Shown piece by piece: positions 8,077 through 15,870 of a stretch of DNA of 64,000 nt. This stretch comes from Albimonas donghaensis (GTDB lineage: Bacteria; Pseudomonadota; Alphaproteobacteria; Rhodobacterales; Rhodobacteraceae). The DNA lies in the NCBI RefSeq assembly GCF_900106695.1, contig NZ_FNMZ01000001.1, forward strand, positions 1 through 64,000, read 5' to 3'. Position 1 is the first letter of the stretch. Each line of letters starts with the position of its first letter. Position numbers and translations under genes: made by a program. Below the pieces are notes generated by a model. That model ran no database searches. It was not told the origin of the DNA and saw only the letters and a program-made list of their open reading frames with translations.

Positions 8077-8940
8077 ATGGCCGAATACACGCCTCCCAAA
8101 GTCTGGACATGGGATGCCGAGAGCGGCGGCGACTGGGCCAGCATCAATCGCCCCATCGCCGGCGCGACCTACGACGCGGAGCTGCCCGTCGGGAAGCACC
8201 CGCTTCAACTCTACTCCATGGGCACGCCGAACGGCCAGAAGGTCACGATCATGCTGGAGGAGCTCCTGGCCCTCGGCGAAAGCGGGGCGGAGTATGACGC
8301 GCACCTGATCAGGATCGGCGAGGGCGAGCAGTTCTCGTCCGGCTTCGTGGCGTTGAACCCGAACTCCAAGATCCCGGCGCTGATGGATCGCGACACCGGC
8401 GCCCGCGTGTTCGAGAGCGGCGCGATCCTGCTGTATCTGGCGGAGAAGTTCGGCGCCTTCCTGCCGACCGACCTCCTGCAGCGCACCGAGGTGATGAACT
8501 GGGTGTTCTGGCTTCAGGGCTCCGCGCCCTATCTCGGCGGCGGGTTCGGGCACTTCTACGCCTACGCGCCGGAGAAGTTCGAATACCCCATCAACCGCTT
8601 CACGATGGAGACGAAGCGCCAGATGGACGTTCTGGACCGCGAACTGGCCGGGCGCCGGTTCCTGGGCGGCGACGCCTACACCATCGCCGACATGCTGACC
8701 TTCCCCTGGTACGGCAACCTGGCCCTGGGAGGCGCCTATGATGCGGGCGAGTTCCTGGACGTGGAAAGCTACGGGAACCTGCGCCGCTGGGCCGAAGAGA
8801 TCCTCGCCCGTCCCGCGGTTCAGCGCGGCCGCATCGTGAACCGCCTCCGCGGACCGCTGAACGAGCAGCTGCACGAGCGCCACGACGCGTCGGACTTCGA
8901 CACCAGGACCCAGGACAAGATCGCCGCCGCGAGCGAATGA
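8077..8940 (+). CDS. yghU: YghU-type glutathione transferase / disulfide-bond oxidoreductase
   Basis: 287 residues, essentially the length of E. coli YghU (288). A distinctive N-terminal extension (about 1-45, with PPKVWTWD) precedes the thioredoxin-fold domain (about 46-135, LYSMGTPNGQKVTIMLEEL). The glutathione gamma-Glu contact region reads VFESGAILLYLAEKFG. An all-helical C-terminal GST domain follows (about 140-280, with the IADMLTFPW N-cap motif). YghU enzymes bind two glutathione molecules and reduce disulfides or organic peroxides in the cytoplasm. The ATG at 8077 has AAGGAAG upstream; an in-frame GTG at 8059 is less likely. It is followed by a second GST gene after 32 bp. Confidence 0.9.
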   Translation: MAEYTPPKVWTWDAESGGDWASINRPIAGATYDAELPVGKHPLQLYSMGTPNGQKVTIMLEELLALGESGAEYDAHLIRIGEGEQFSSGFVALNPNSKIPALMDRDTGARVFESGAILLYLAEKFGAFLPTDLLQRTEVMNWVFWLQGSAPYLGGGFGHFYAYAPEKFEYPINRFTMETKRQMDVLDRELAGRRFLGGDAYTIADMLTFPWYGNLALGGAYDAGEFLDVESYGNLRRWAEEILARPAVQRGRIVNRLRGPLNEQLHERHDASDFDTRTQDKIAAASE

Positions 8941-8972
8941 GCCCGGCGTTCCCCGAACCCAAAGGATGCGAC

Positions 8973-9650
8973 ATGCTGAAATTTTACTACCACCCCACGC
9001 CGAACCCGATGAAGATCGCCCTCTACCTGGCCGAAACCGGCCTGCCCTATGAGCTGGTCCCCGTCGACACGGCCGAGGGCAAGCAGCACACCCCGGAATT
9101 CCGGGCGATCAACCCCAACGGCAAGGTGCCGGCCATCGACGACGACGGCACGACCGTCTTCGACAGCACGGCCATCCTGCTCTACCTCGCCGAAAAGACC
9201 GGCAAGCTGGGCGGCGCGCCCGAGGATCGCGGCCAGATGCTGTCCTGGCTGATGTTCATCGCCACCGGCCTGGGGCCGTTTTCGGGGCAGAGCGTGCATT
9301 TCCACCACAGCGCGCCGGAGGATCTGCCCTACGCCAAGAACCGCTTCATGCGGGAAACCGAGCGGCACTATCAGGTGCTGAACGACCACCTGAAGGGGCG
9401 TGAGTTCATCGTGGGCGACAGCTTCTCCATCGCCGACATCTCCGCCTGGGGCTGGGCCGTCCGCGGGGACCGGGTGCTGGGCGGCGAGGGGCTCGTGCAG
9501 TTCCCCGAAGTCGCGCGCTGGTTCAACGCGATCAACGCCCGTCCCGCGGTCGAGAAGGCCCGGAACATCGCCGAAGGGGAGACCTTCAAGACGCCAGGCG
9601 ACGAAGCCTCGCTGCGCGCGCTGTTCCCGAGCAACTACGTCGACGCATGA
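8973..9650 (+). CDS. Glutathione S-transferase family protein
   Basis: 225 residues with the two-domain GST layout: a thioredoxin-like domain (about 1-80, opening MLKFYYHPTPNPMKIALYL) with the conserved cis-Pro (KVPAI) and the glutathione-binding DSTAILLYLAEK, then a helical domain with the FSIADISAWGW N-capping motif. The ATG at 8973 was chosen over one at 8937 because it has AAAGGA 7 bp upstream and aligns with the fold start. It probably conjugates glutathione to electrophiles or reduces them. It is co-transcribed with the YghU-type gene just upstream, and the pair ends at a strong hairpin. Confidence 0.9.
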   Translation: MLKFYYHPTPNPMKIALYLAETGLPYELVPVDTAEGKQHTPEFRAINPNGKVPAIDDDGTTVFDSTAILLYLAEKTGKLGGAPEDRGQMLSWLMFIATGLGPFSGQSVHFHHSAPEDLPYAKNRFMRETERHYQVLNDHLKGREFIVGDSFSIADISAWGWAVRGDRVLGGEGLVQFPEVARWFNAINARPAVEKARNIAEGETFKTPGDEASLRALFPSNYVDA

Positions 9651-9656
9651 CGCCGG

Positions 9657-9687
9657 CCCGCCCCAGGCCGCAAGCGCCTGGGGCGGG
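9657..9687 (+). terminator. Terminator hairpin after the GST pair
   Basis: A perfect 12-bp stem (CCCGCCCCAGGC at 9657-9668 with GCCTGGGGCGGG at 9676-9687), 7-nt loop, beginning 6 bp after the stop codon. Confidence 0.7.
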
Positions 9688-9719
9688 TCATCGAAACCCT
9701 TGGGGCGGAGCGTGGGTTC

Positions 9720-9912
9720 GACCGCCTGGGCGCGCGTCTCTTCGTGCGACCGCAGCCGCTACGCGTCGCCCGGCGCCATGCCGCGGCAGCGCGACCGCCA
9801 GGTGTGGAACGTGGCGTCGCTGACCCCGCGCCTGCGGCCCGGCCCTTCCAGGCTCCGCCGCATGGTCCTTCAGGATCGCGATGATCCGCTCGCCGGCCCG
9901 TATCCCGCGCAT
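9720..9912 (-). pseudogene. Decayed IS3-family transposase orfA
   Basis: The minus strand from the ATG at 9912 reads MRGIRAGERIIAILKDHAAE. After a frame change it continues RRRGVSDATFHTWRSRCRG, then a stop codon followed by RLRSHEE. These three pieces line up in order with IS3-family OrfA (SEEQIIAILKE ... CRKHGISDATFYKWRSKYGG ... RRLKALEDEN). At least one frameshift and one in-frame stop show it is dead. A GAGAGGAAAG leader before the ATG also resembles that of the IS3 remnant at 96-194. No orfB is visible. Confidence 0.6.
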
Positions 9913-10356
9913 CCGCGTCTTTCCTCTCGGGGGAACCGCCTGGCGGACGCCCGCCATCCCCGCGCGGATCAGGCGGCGATGCCCGGCGCGGGCGTGTTGG
10001 GCAGCTGCTGCTCCCAGAAAAAGGCGATGGCGCTGCCGCCGAGATGATCTCGCAGGGCGTCGTTCAGGCTGTTCGCCCTTCCACCTGAGCCCCTGACGTC
10101 GGAGGGCCAGCTCCTGGCGGCGGTTGGGGTCGTCGGTTCGGAAGGGGCGCGGTCACGGCGCCTGCCCGAAGTTCCGGGGCGTCCCAATCGACTTTCAGGC
10201 TCCCTGCCGTCAGGCTGAATTGCCGGCGAGGCGAATAGGGTTGGATTTCGGACCCGCACGCTCGGCTCGCCGTTCTGCCCCGCGATCTGCGCGACAACCT
10301 CGGCGGACGCGCGCCGGGAGCGGCGCCGACCGAAACATCGAAAGGGAAGTCCGTCG
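9913..10356. other. Non-coding stretch between IS remnant and YHYH gene
   Basis: About 440 bp. Translations in all frames give only short Arg-rich peptides with no recognisable domain. It may be further degraded mobile-element sequence. The end contains the ribosome site (AGGGAAG) for the gene at 10357. Confidence 0.4.
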
Positions 10357-11529
10357 ATGCCTGACATTCAAGAGACATGGCTCGGGTCCGCCCTTGCCGC
10401 GCTGACGCTGGCGACCCCCGCTCTCGCCCACCCGGAAGCGGCGGCCTTCGCGCCGACCGCCTTCATCGAAGCGCCGGAGATCGTGGCGTGCACGCTGGAA
10501 AACGGCGCTGAGACCCAATGCCACCGGATCACGGTCGGCTACCTGCCCGAGGGGTTGGAGATCGGACCGTTCTGCCCCGCTGATCTGGAGGATGCCGGCG
10601 GCATCTGGGACTGGACCGGCGAGAATGCCGGGCTCTATCGCATCGACGGCGACTTCCTGCGGATGCTCGACGCGCTGGGCTATCGTTTCCATGACGATGA
10701 TGGAAACGTCTATTCCGTCGATAACGCGACCGAACGGCCCGCGGTCGATCACGCCTGCATCAACGTCTCGGCCGATGAAAGCGTCGAGATCACGATGCTG
10801 CTGCCGGTGGCGCCGGTGATGGCCGATGCGCCCACGCCGCTGGGCACGGTCGCCAAGGTCGGCGTGGCTCTGGACGGTGTGCCGATCTTCGCGGACGCCC
10901 CGGAAATCCAGGTGACGGGCCACATGCCCGCGCTCGACACCTGCGGCGGCCATATCGATCCGGGCGGCTGGTATCACTGGCATGGCGCCTCGACCGATAT
11001 CGAGACGGTGTTCGCGAACGAGAACGTCGCCGCCGATTGCGCTCTGGAACAGGATGCGAGCGCGCAGTTCGGCTATGCTTTCGACGGCTTCGCGATCTAC
11101 GGAAGCGTTGAGGCGGACGGCAGCGGACCCACCGATCTCGACGCGTGCAACGGTCATGTCGGCCTGACCGCGAACGGCGACGTGATTTACCACTATCACG
11201 CCGCCGATGCCTTCCCGAACCTGCCCGCTTGTCTGGTCGGGGTTCCGGCGCAGGACAACTTCAGCACCACCGCCACTGCGGGTATCGGCGCCGCCCGCAC
11301 GGGCGAGGATGGGCGCAATGAACCGCCGCGCCCGGCCGATGGCGGCGTCGGGGGCATGCCTCCGGGCTTCGATCAGGCGGCGAAGGCTGTCGGCGTAAGC
11401 GCGGAGGCGCTTCTTGCGGCGATGGAGGCCGCAGGTGGGCCCAATGCCGATCTGGCGGACGTCGCGGCGAGCTTGGGCATCGAGGAAGACGCCCTGCGCG
11501 CCGCCCTTCCCACACCCCCTGGGCGATGA
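10357..11529 (+). CDS. Exported YHYH-domain protein
   Basis: 390 residues with an N-terminal signal peptide (about 1-24, ending TPALA). The central region (about 90-310) is a YHYH domain: GWYHWHG near residue 207 and DVIYHYHA near residue 275 are the signature His-rich motifs, with AFDGFAIYG between them and scattered cysteines (TCGG, DACNG, ACLVG) that could form disulfides. YHYH proteins are exported and of unknown biochemical role; the His clusters suggest metal binding (inference). The C-terminus carries two copies of an AA..LGV..EALLAAM-type helical motif (about 345-385). It stands alone, convergent with the AraC gene. Confidence 0.8.
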   Translation: MPDIQETWLGSALAALTLATPALAHPEAAAFAPTAFIEAPEIVACTLENGAETQCHRITVGYLPEGLEIGPFCPADLEDAGGIWDWTGENAGLYRIDGDFLRMLDALGYRFHDDDGNVYSVDNATERPAVDHACINVSADESVEITMLLPVAPVMADAPTPLGTVAKVGVALDGVPIFADAPEIQVTGHMPALDTCGGHIDPGGWYHWHGASTDIETVFANENVAADCALEQDASAQFGYAFDGFAIYGSVEADGSGPTDLDACNGHVGLTANGDVIYHYHAADAFPNLPACLVGVPAQDNFSTTATAGIGAARTGEDGRNEPPRPADGGVGGMPPGFDQAAKAVGVSAEALLAAMEAAGGPNADLADVAASLGIEEDALRAALPTPPGR

Positions 11530-11649
11530 CCAGGGAGAGGGAGACGTTGACCCCGCGATGCGAACGCCTCCGGTCCGCCTGTCTCGGCTTCCCCGGCGAC
11601 GCCGGCATGCTTGCGGAACGCGAGGCCGCCGCGCGACCCGGTGCGGTCC

Positions 11650-12672
11650 CTAGGCGCCGGCCTCGGCGCTGCGGTGTCGATACTCGGTCGGTGTGCAGCC
11701 GGTGAAGCGGCGGAAGGCGCGGCTGAAATGCTGGGGGCTCTCGTAGCCGGCCATCATGGCGACGTCGATGATCTTCAGGGCGGGATCCTCCAGGCCCGTG
11801 CGGGCGAGCGCGAACCGGGCTTCCTGGACGATCCGCGAATACGAGCTTCCGCAAAGCTTCAGCCGTCGCTGAAGGGTCCGCGTGCTGATCCCCGCCATCT
11901 CGGCCGCCGATGCGACGTCCAGGGACCCCTCGCGCAGATAGGGCTGGACCATCATGCGCAGAAGGCTCGCGAATTCCCAGGCGGCGGGCGGGGCGTCCCT
12001 TGCGTCCGCCGACGACGACGCGCCGGCCGCGGCCGCGTGTTTCGTCGGCCGCGCGAGATCGGCGCGCGCGACGACGATCGACGTCTGCGGCTGGCGCAGC
12101 AGGATGCGCGTGTCGGGAAACGCCGCCTTCACCGCCTCGGGCACGCGATGCGATGCCACGAAACACATCTCGCTCGGGCGCCACCACGGCCCCGCGACGC
12201 TGCGCACGACGGTGATGACCGCCTGAAGGTTCAGCCACTCGGCGAAGCAGATGGAGGGATGCCGGGTGAGGCCGGTCATGTCGCACAGGATGCGGACATT
12301 CTCGCCCTCGCGCCGGATGCCGAAGTCCAGCGTGCTGTCCTCGAACCGCGAGATGCCGGCCAGGGCCGTGAGGCGCAGCAGGCCGGTCTGGGCCATGACG
12401 ATCGACGCCTGATGAATGGGGCGAAGCGTGGACAGGGATGCGTTGCGGGCCGCCAGCAGCCCGAGTTCCATGGGATCGAGGTCGCGGCCGGCCCTCGCGG
12501 TCCATTCCATCGCGACGGCGGTGTTGACGTATAGATCCGGGGTCTCCTCGATCCGCCCCGGAAGCCGCGACCGCTCAAGCTCGCGGTCCACCGGCGCGCC
12601 GAGCGCGCGCAGCACCGACACGTAGTCGTGCAGGTGCGCCGCCCTGACGATCGAAAGCCTGCCTGCCACCAC
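11650..12672 (-). CDS. AraC-family regulator with arabinose-binding-like N-terminal domain
   Basis: About 340 residues. The N-terminal ~190 residues match the AraC ligand-binding type found in OruR/ArgR-like regulators (IVRAAHLHDYVSVLRALGAPVDRELERS at the start, FAEWLNL, PWWRPSEMCF in the middle). The C-terminal ~100 residues are a double helix-turn-helix (SAAEMAGISTRTLQRRL and KIIDVAMMAGYESPQHFSRAFRRFTGCTPTEYR). GTG at 12672 or 12669 is chosen because GGGGTGGGGGG lies immediately upstream and the length fits the family. A longer ATG reading overlaps the divergent gene. It is divergent from the small AraC gene at 12791 and may regulate the exported-protein cluster beyond it. Confidence 0.85.
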   Translation of the reverse strand: MVAGRLSIVRAAHLHDYVSVLRALGAPVDRELERSRLPGRIEETPDLYVNTAVAMEWTARAGRDLDPMELGLLAARNASLSTLRPIHQASIVMAQTGLLRLTALAGISRFEDSTLDFGIRREGENVRILCDMTGLTRHPSICFAEWLNLQAVITVVRSVAGPWWRPSEMCFVASHRVPEAVKAAFPDTRILLRQPQTSIVVARADLARPTKHAAAAGASSSADARDAPPAAWEFASLLRMMVQPYLREGSLDVASAAEMAGISTRTLQRRLKLCGSSYSRIVQEARFALARTGLEDPALKIIDVAMMAGYESPQHFSRAFRRFTGCTPTEYRHRSAEAGA

Positions 12673-12790
12673 GCGCCCCCCACCCCCGGTCCGCCGCCCG
12701 CCGTCCGCGGAATGGCGCGTCCGGGTCAGTCTCCATACAGCGATTCGATCAGGGTGTTCCCGCGAAATCCTCGAGTCCCGGTTGGCACGC

Positions 12791-13231
12791 ATGACGCAAC
12801 GAACGAAGGATCCCGAGCGGGAGCTGGCGAGGATCAGGCGGGTGATCGCCGGCCTCGCGCTGGCGGGGACGATTTCGCTCGAAGCGGTGGCGAAGCGTCT
12901 GGGAACCAGCCCCCGCACCCTTCAGCGCAGGTTGAACCGGCAGGGCGTACGCTTCTGGGCGCTGGTGGGGCAAAGCCGGTTCGGGATCGCCGGCGCGCTG
13001 CTGGAAGAGACGGATCTGAACATCCAGGAGATCGCGGCCGCGGCGGGCTACAGCACGCCCAGCGCCTTCGCCCGCGCCTTCGCCAGGTGGTCGGGCACGT
13101 CGCCGAGCGCCTACCGCCAAGCCCGCGTCGCCCGGTCGTCGGGCATGTCGGAATGGCGCGAAATGGGCGGACCCGAGGCGGGCCGGCCGGTAGCCATGAA
13201 GGATCGAAGCGACGTGCCTGAGGAGAGCTGA
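12791..13231 (+). CDS. Stand-alone AraC-type DNA-binding domain protein
   Basis: About 146 residues consisting almost entirely of one AraC double helix-turn-helix (about 25-115): SLEAVAKRLGTSPRTLQRRL and NIQEIAAAAGYSTPSAFARAFARWSGTSPSAYR. No ligand-binding domain is present, so it resembles short SoxS/MarA-like regulators controlled by abundance. ATG 12791 is used; a TTG at 12782 is possible. Its stop lies 3 bp before the first DUF1254 gene, so it is very likely the first gene of that operon and its regulator. It may derive from a truncated longer regulator. Confidence 0.75.
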   Translation: MTQRTKDPERELARIRRVIAGLALAGTISLEAVAKRLGTSPRTLQRRLNRQGVRFWALVGQSRFGIAGALLEETDLNIQEIAAAAGYSTPSAFARAFARWSGTSPSAYRQARVARSSGMSEWREMGGPEAGRPVAMKDRSDVPEES

Positions 13232-13234
13232 CCG

Positions 13235-14734
13235 ATGAAACGCCTCGCCGCCATGAGCGCCTTCGCGCTTGCCGCCGTCATGGGGCCCGCATGGGCGGAG
13301 GTGTCGTCGGCGGAACTCGCGGCGATCTCCATTCCCGACAAGGTCGACACCGCGATCGGGACGCTGGAATTCTTCGACGGCGTGCCGACCGACGCCACGA
13401 TCGCCACGCTTTACGAAAACCTCGACCGCATGCGCGGAATGGGCGTGTTTCTCGACAATGTCGGGGCCGTGTCCATGGCGAGCGTGCGCAAGGGGCTGGC
13501 CGCGGCCGGCGCCGAAGGGGCGAACAGGATCGCCGTCTTCGAGCAGCTGATGGACTCCCGGACCCTCGTGGTCACCGCCAACACCTCGACCCTCTACGCC
13601 TACACCTACACCGATCTCGCCAAGGACGGTCCGACGGTGATCGAGGTGCCGCCCGGCATGCTCGGCTTTCTCAATGACGCCTGGCAGCGCTTCGTGGGCG
13701 ACATGGGCGTGACGGGGCCGGACAAGGGCGAGGGCGGCAAGTATCTGGTCGTGCCCCCGGGCTATGCGGGCGAGATCCCCGAGGGCCACTTCCTGCTGAA
13801 GCCCGCCACGAACCGGAATTTCATGTTCCTGCGCGGGTCGATCAGGAACGGTCTCGCGCCGGCGGTGGAGAACATCACCGCCAGGCTGCGGGTCTATCCG
13901 CTGAAGGATGCGGCAAGCCCGGCGGCGACCGAGTTCGTCAATATGTCGAGCAAGGCCTTCAACACGATCCTGCCCAGCGATTTCTCGTTCTTCGAGGAAC
14001 TCGACGAGGTCGTCCAGGGCGAACCGATCGAGGCGATCGGCCCCGAGGTCCGCGGCGCCATCGCCGCCATCGGCATCGTCAAGGGCAAGCCCTTCGCCCC
14101 CGACGCGCGGATGCGCAAGCTGCTGGGCGAAGCCGCCACGCTGGGCGCCGCGACCGCCCGCGCCATCACCTATCACCCCCGCATCGAGGGCGTGAGGATC
14201 TATCCCGACACCCCGTCCAGCGTCTGGTCCACGGCCTTCGCCGACAAGAACACCAGCTTCGAAGCCGACGGGACCATGGGGCTCGACGCGCGGGCGCTCT
14301 ATTACTTCAACGCCGGCGGCGTGACCCCGGCGATGGCCGCCACCCATGCGGGCCAGGGCTCGGACTACGCGCTCGCGCTGCTCGACGCCGACCAGAAGGC
14401 CTTCGACGGCGCCAGGACCTACAGGCTGCATCTGCCCAAGGACGTGCCGGTCAACGATTTCTGGGCCGTCACGCTCTACGACACCCAGACCCGCTCGCAG
14501 CTTCAGACCGGACAGCCGTTCCCGACCGTGGGCAGCCAGTCCAAGGGCATGACCGCGAACGCCGACGGGTCCTACGACATCTATTTCGGGCCCGAGGCGC
14601 CGGAGGGCAAGGAAGGCGCCTGGCTGCAGACCGTGCCCGGCAAAAGCTGGTTCACCATCCTGCGGATGTATGGGCCGACGGAGCCCTGGATCAACAAGAC
14701 CTGGCGTCCCGGAGAGATCGAGCTGGTCCGCTGA
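13235..14734 (+). CDS. Exported DUF1254/DUF1214 protein (copy 1)
   Basis: 499 residues with a signal peptide (about 1-23, ending AWAEV). The N-terminal DUF1254 region (about 60-190) has LVVTANTSTLYAYTYTDLAKDGPTVIEVPPG. The C-terminal DUF1214 region (about 370-499) has TYRLHLPKDVPVNDFWAVTLYDTQTRS and ends KSWFTILRMYGP...TWRPGEIEL. The fold of this pair is known but no enzymatic role is firmly assigned. GAGGAGAGC lies upstream of the ATG. It follows the small AraC gene by 3 bp and is the first of three related exported proteins in a row. Likely periplasmic. Confidence 0.88.
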   Translation: MKRLAAMSAFALAAVMGPAWAEVSSAELAAISIPDKVDTAIGTLEFFDGVPTDATIATLYENLDRMRGMGVFLDNVGAVSMASVRKGLAAAGAEGANRIAVFEQLMDSRTLVVTANTSTLYAYTYTDLAKDGPTVIEVPPGMLGFLNDAWQRFVGDMGVTGPDKGEGGKYLVVPPGYAGEIPEGHFLLKPATNRNFMFLRGSIRNGLAPAVENITARLRVYPLKDAASPAATEFVNMSSKAFNTILPSDFSFFEELDEVVQGEPIEAIGPEVRGAIAAIGIVKGKPFAPDARMRKLLGEAATLGAATARAITYHPRIEGVRIYPDTPSSVWSTAFADKNTSFEADGTMGLDARALYYFNAGGVTPAMAATHAGQGSDYALALLDADQKAFDGARTYRLHLPKDVPVNDFWAVTLYDTQTRSQLQTGQPFPTVGSQSKGMTANADGSYDIYFGPEAPEGKEGAWLQTVPGKSWFTILRMYGPTEPWINKTWRPGEIELVR

Positions 14735-14739
14735 AGCCG

Positions 14740-14761
14740 CGCCGGCCCGCGCGGGCCGGCG
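14740..14761 (+). terminator. GC palindrome between DUF1254 copies 1 and 2
   Basis: Perfect 10-bp arms CGCCGGCCCG/CGGGCCGGCG with a 2-bp centre, starting 5 bp after the stop at 14734. It could attenuate transcription or stabilise the upstream mRNA. Confidence 0.4.
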
Positions 14762-14801
14762 GCCCCGATCCGAACTGCATGAAACCCGTAAGGTGACCTC
14801 G

Positions 14802-15824
14802 ATGAAACGCCCGTCCTTCCTTCTGCTCGCCTGCGCGATCGCCGCCTTCTCGCCCCCGGTCGTCGCCACCGCGGAGCCCATCGTGGTCAACGTCGACAAC
14901 TTCGACCGCGCCCAGACCGACCTGGAATTCGACGGCATCGTCAAGATGGCGGGCGGCGTCAACAAGCTGCACCACAACCGCGCGCCGACGCCGATCGACA
15001 AGCAGAACGTGATCCGGATGAACCGCGACACGCTCTACAGCCTCGGGGTCATCGACATCTCCAAGGGCGCCACGGTGACCCTGCCGGACGCCGGCGAGCG
15101 ATACATGTCGCTGATGGTCATCAACAACGATGGCTATGTGAACGAGGTCTTCTACGGCGGCGGCGCCCACAAGCTGAGCGTCGAGGCCTTTGACACGCCC
15201 GTCGTCGGCGTCGTGATCCGGACGCTGGTGAACGCGGCGGACGACGCGGATGTCGCCGAAGCCCACAAGCTTCAGGACCGCATCGAGATCGCGGCCGGGT
15301 CCGACGCCCCCTTCGTCCTGCCGGATTACGACATGGCGAGCCACAAGGCGACGCTGGCGCCGATCCTGGAGCTGGCCAAGGGGCTGAAGCGCTACATCCG
15401 CACCTTCGGCTCGAAAACGGAGGTGGATCCGGTCCATTTCATGATCGGCTCCGCGTCGGCCTGGGGCGGCCTGCCGGACAAGGCCGCGGTCTATGTCAAC
15501 GTGCAGCCCGAGCTTCCGGTGGGCGCCTACGAACTCACGGTCAGGGACGTGCCGGTCAAGGGCTTCTGGTCGATCAGCCTCTACAACGCGGCGGGCTATT
15601 TCCAGAAGAACGACCTCGGCGCCTACAACCTCAACAACCTGATCGCCAGGCCGAACGCAGACGGCTCCTACACGATCCGCTTCGGCGAATGCGGCGCGGA
15701 GGTGGAGAACTGCCTGCCGATCATGAAGGGCTGGAACTACGCGGTCCGCATGTATCAGCCCGACGAAGCGATCCGGAACGGCGCGTGGACCTTCCCCGGT
15801 CCGCCGACGCCGCGCGGCGAATGA
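14802..15824 (+). CDS. Exported DUF1254/DUF1214 protein, short form (copy 2)
   Basis: About 340 residues, shorter than its neighbours. A signal peptide (about 1-23, ending VVATAEP) is followed directly by the DUF1254 part (NRAPTPIDKQNVIRMNRDTLYSLGVIDISKGATVTLP, about 55-95) and a DUF1214 part (about 225-330, AYELTVRDVPVKGFWSISLYNAAG, ending MKGWNYAVRMYQP). The ~150-residue central segment of copies 1 and 3 is largely missing. The ATG at 14802 has AAGGTGACC upstream. Same operon direction; the three copies have diverged strongly, so they are not a recent duplication. Confidence 0.85.
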   Translation: MKRPSFLLLACAIAAFSPPVVATAEPIVVNVDNFDRAQTDLEFDGIVKMAGGVNKLHHNRAPTPIDKQNVIRMNRDTLYSLGVIDISKGATVTLPDAGERYMSLMVINNDGYVNEVFYGGGAHKLSVEAFDTPVVGVVIRTLVNAADDADVAEAHKLQDRIEIAAGSDAPFVLPDYDMASHKATLAPILELAKGLKRYIRTFGSKTEVDPVHFMIGSASAWGGLPDKAAVYVNVQPELPVGAYELTVRDVPVKGFWSISLYNAAGYFQKNDLGAYNLNNLIARPNADGSYTIRFGECGAEVENCLPIMKGWNYAVRMYQPDEAIRNGAWTFPGPPTPRGE

Positions 15825-15870
15825 ACAATGAAATGATCCCAGACATCAGAACGATGAGAGGAACCGCCCG

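Noticed and set aside
9969-10367. Minus-strand frame with peptides such as LNDALRDHLGGSAIAFFW as a gene
   Set aside because: No recognisable family, overlaps the YHYH gene start, and the N-terminal half is Arg-rich noise.
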